From the NCBI RefSeq assembly GCF_019175385.1, contig NC_083339.1:48594074-48658073 (forward strand): a stretch of 64,000 nucleotides of DNA. The letters are read 5' to 3'. The notes beneath the pieces were generated by a model. That model saw only the letters and a list, made by a program, of their open reading frames with translations. It was not told the DNA's origin and ran no database searches. Source of the DNA: Lycium barbarum. Taxonomy: Eukaryota; Streptophyta; Magnoliopsida; Solanales; Solanaceae. A program made the translations under genes and the position numbers. Below are positions 62,257-64,000 of this stretch, piece by piece. Position 1 is the stretch's first letter. The number at the start of each line of letters is the position of its first letter.

Positions 62257-64000
62257 TGTCAAGAACCGACTAGGGGCCGCGACGAGCACCGGGTGCTAGC
62301 CCACCCGGGCACCCCTTAGCTTACACTTATACTTACATCTAGGTGAGCCACATAATTAACCATACATTTCTTTTCATCAATCACGTTAGTCCCACTGGAC
62401 GACAACATTTTTAAATCATCATTGGCATCTATACCACATCAATGTACATAAACTGACAAGGCTACCAAAAGATATACAAAATATAGGCCGACAAGGCCAG
62501 ACAAGTCTAACCATATACACATGACTACGGACCTCTAAAGATAGTATAGCATATCACATAAGCGGGACAGGACCCCGCCATGCCCATAACTATGTACACA
62601 AAAGAATAAGTACCCAAAAGCTATGGCTCCGAATGAAATGGAGCTCTGCTACGTAGTCTCTGAGAATAGCAGCTATGGATCAAGTCTGTCTCCCTGTGCA
62701 CCTGCGGGCATGATGCAGCGTCCACAAACAAAAGGACGTCAGTATGAAGAATGTACTGAGTATGTAAAGCATGATCAATATCAATGTAGAAGCATAAATA
62801 GCAACGTAAGAAATAGCATAGAATGGGAGGTCACAATATCATCGTCATGGGCACTTACTTGCCTTTCATAGTAACTTTCCACGGCTAATACGTATTTGTG
62901 TACATACATCATTATCCGTACCATGTTTGTGCTCGTATTCGGGTATATATATATACCCTTACCGGTGTTCATATCATATCACATTCATATTCATATCATA
63001 CACATAATCATAACATATACATAGCATTTACATAGCATACCCGACCACGTGGGATCGATGTTTCATGCATACTTGGCCAACCAAGGCTCAAGGTCACACA
63101 TACCTGGCCCTACCAAGGCTTCAGGGTTACATCTACCTGGCCCTACCAATGCGTCAGGGTTGTTCGTACCATCTGTAGAGGTGTGTGTGCGTTACGTAAT
63201 CATATACATACTTACTTACATATCATACCCGGCCTCATAAGCTCGGGGTTCCATAGTAGTCGTACATAGATACATATACATAATAGCTCATAAGCATCAT
63301 TACTATTAACATCATTATCATCATCGTCATTATTATCGTCATCGATATCATTATCACTATCATCGTCATTCGTCACATCTATCTTTATAGGATTATTCGT
63401 TATACGAGGAACTTAGTACAATCGTAGCGTATCAAGGATCGTGAGCTTACTAGCTCGGAAGATCAAATCATTTGAAGGACATCATAGACTTATGGAAGAT
63501 ATAGACGTTCGGCCAAAGAACCATGCCTTATGAAAGAAGGGTTAGCCTTACATACCTTTTCGTGCAACTATTCTACCACTTGCGCGTTCTCCTCCAATGG
63601 TAGTGTTTCTACCTTCATTAAAGTCATACTATCATTAGAATCGATAGCTAGCACATATGACTAAAGCTAGAGAAAATCGGACAGCATATCCTCTATTCAT
63701 ATGGCATTCCTCCATAACGTATATCAACTCCCAAACGTCAACAATACATTCACAATGCCATAACAATAGCCATTACTCATTCACATTATCCATATTTCTA
63801 GACTTACATTCAAATCATCCATATCCATGGCCATAACACACAACGACGTCCATTCACATACATTGCACATCTTATGTTCTCAACATCATTTATAACGTAT
63901 TTACATCACCATACAACAAGAGCCATAACTTGATTCGAACTATTTCTCAAAATGACACTATTCCATATTCATAACCATTTTACTATATCCTTCTACAATC
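62257..64000 (-). repeat. LTR of family C, cut by the window edge
   Basis: It begins TGTCAAGAACCGACTAGGGG and follows the solo LTR at 12860 block by block: the CACCCGGGC block, the TCAGTA..GTACTGA hairpin (62739-62759), the 33-bp repeats (63102-63167) and the ATC/ATT tract (63296-63372). Whether it is a solo LTR or one end of a full element cannot be told from the window. Confidence 0.9.

Larger units (their letters stand above)
54826..64000 (-). mobile_element. Element B: Tekay/Del-type chromovirus, extends beyond window
   Basis: Truncated 3' LTR 54826-56918, polypurine tract 56919-56933, pol 57122-60418, gag-protease 60419-61915, PBS 62106-62116 and 5' LTR from 62121, itself interrupted by a family C LTR at 62257. 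Protein and LTR sequences are close to E. The remainder of the 5' LTR must lie right of the window. Confidence 0.9.

Overview
The window looks like repeat-rich nuclear DNA from a flowering plant, most likely a Solanaceae-like asterid (the family-level guess is inference from the style of its Tekay/Del and Ogre/Tat LTR elements). I find no host gene. Almost all 64 kb is a stack of nested Ty3/gypsy LTR retrotransposons plus a few small DNA transposons and a SINE-like insert. The labels A, B, B-like, C, D, E and O below are mine.

Layout. The deepest layer is one large Ogre/Tat-like element, O, on the minus strand. Its 5' LTR is 49614-54825, its primer binding site 49594-49611, ORF1 47167-49018, gag-protease about 42629-45533, RT-RNase H 39682-41935, integrase 28273-29365, then a 3' untranslated region in pieces (27836-28272, 15464-17366, 11759-12859), a candidate polypurine tract at 11745-11758 and the 3' LTR at 6097-11744, which runs past other insertions toward the left edge. 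Into O have gone: a B-like LTR (only 5100-6096 remains in view), a Helitron-like element (9806-11671), a solo LTR of family C (12860-15463, target duplication GTAGT), element D (17367-27835, target duplication GGTAC) and element E (29366-39681, splitting O between RNase H and integrase).

Second layer. Element A (plus strand, entering from the left edge, ending 5099) sits inside the B-like LTR. A hAT-like MITE (24503-25041) lies inside D, and a tRNA-derived SINE-like insert (25417-25661) lies in the 5' LTR of D. Element B (54826 to beyond the right edge, minus strand) abuts the broken 5' LTR of O, and a family C LTR (62257 onward) is inserted in the 5' LTR of B.

How the parts work. A, B and E are Tekay/Del-type chromoviruses with gag, protease, RT, RNase H, integrase and a C-terminal chromodomain-like segment, and the full copies use an initiator-Met-tRNA primer site. 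All are damaged. A is the best preserved (one nonsense codon, catalytic residues in view intact). E and B have many stops and frameshifts. D is a non-autonomous derivative with gag-protease scraps, the last stretch of pol and about 3 kb of unrecognised sequence.

Most interesting signals: gag stop codons at the same codon in three separate copies; two conserved hairpins shared by several LTR families; a palindrome cluster at a fixed distance inside the U3 of four families; patchy identity between the two LTRs of E suggesting gene conversion; and a tRNA-like Pol III promoter inside the MITE.
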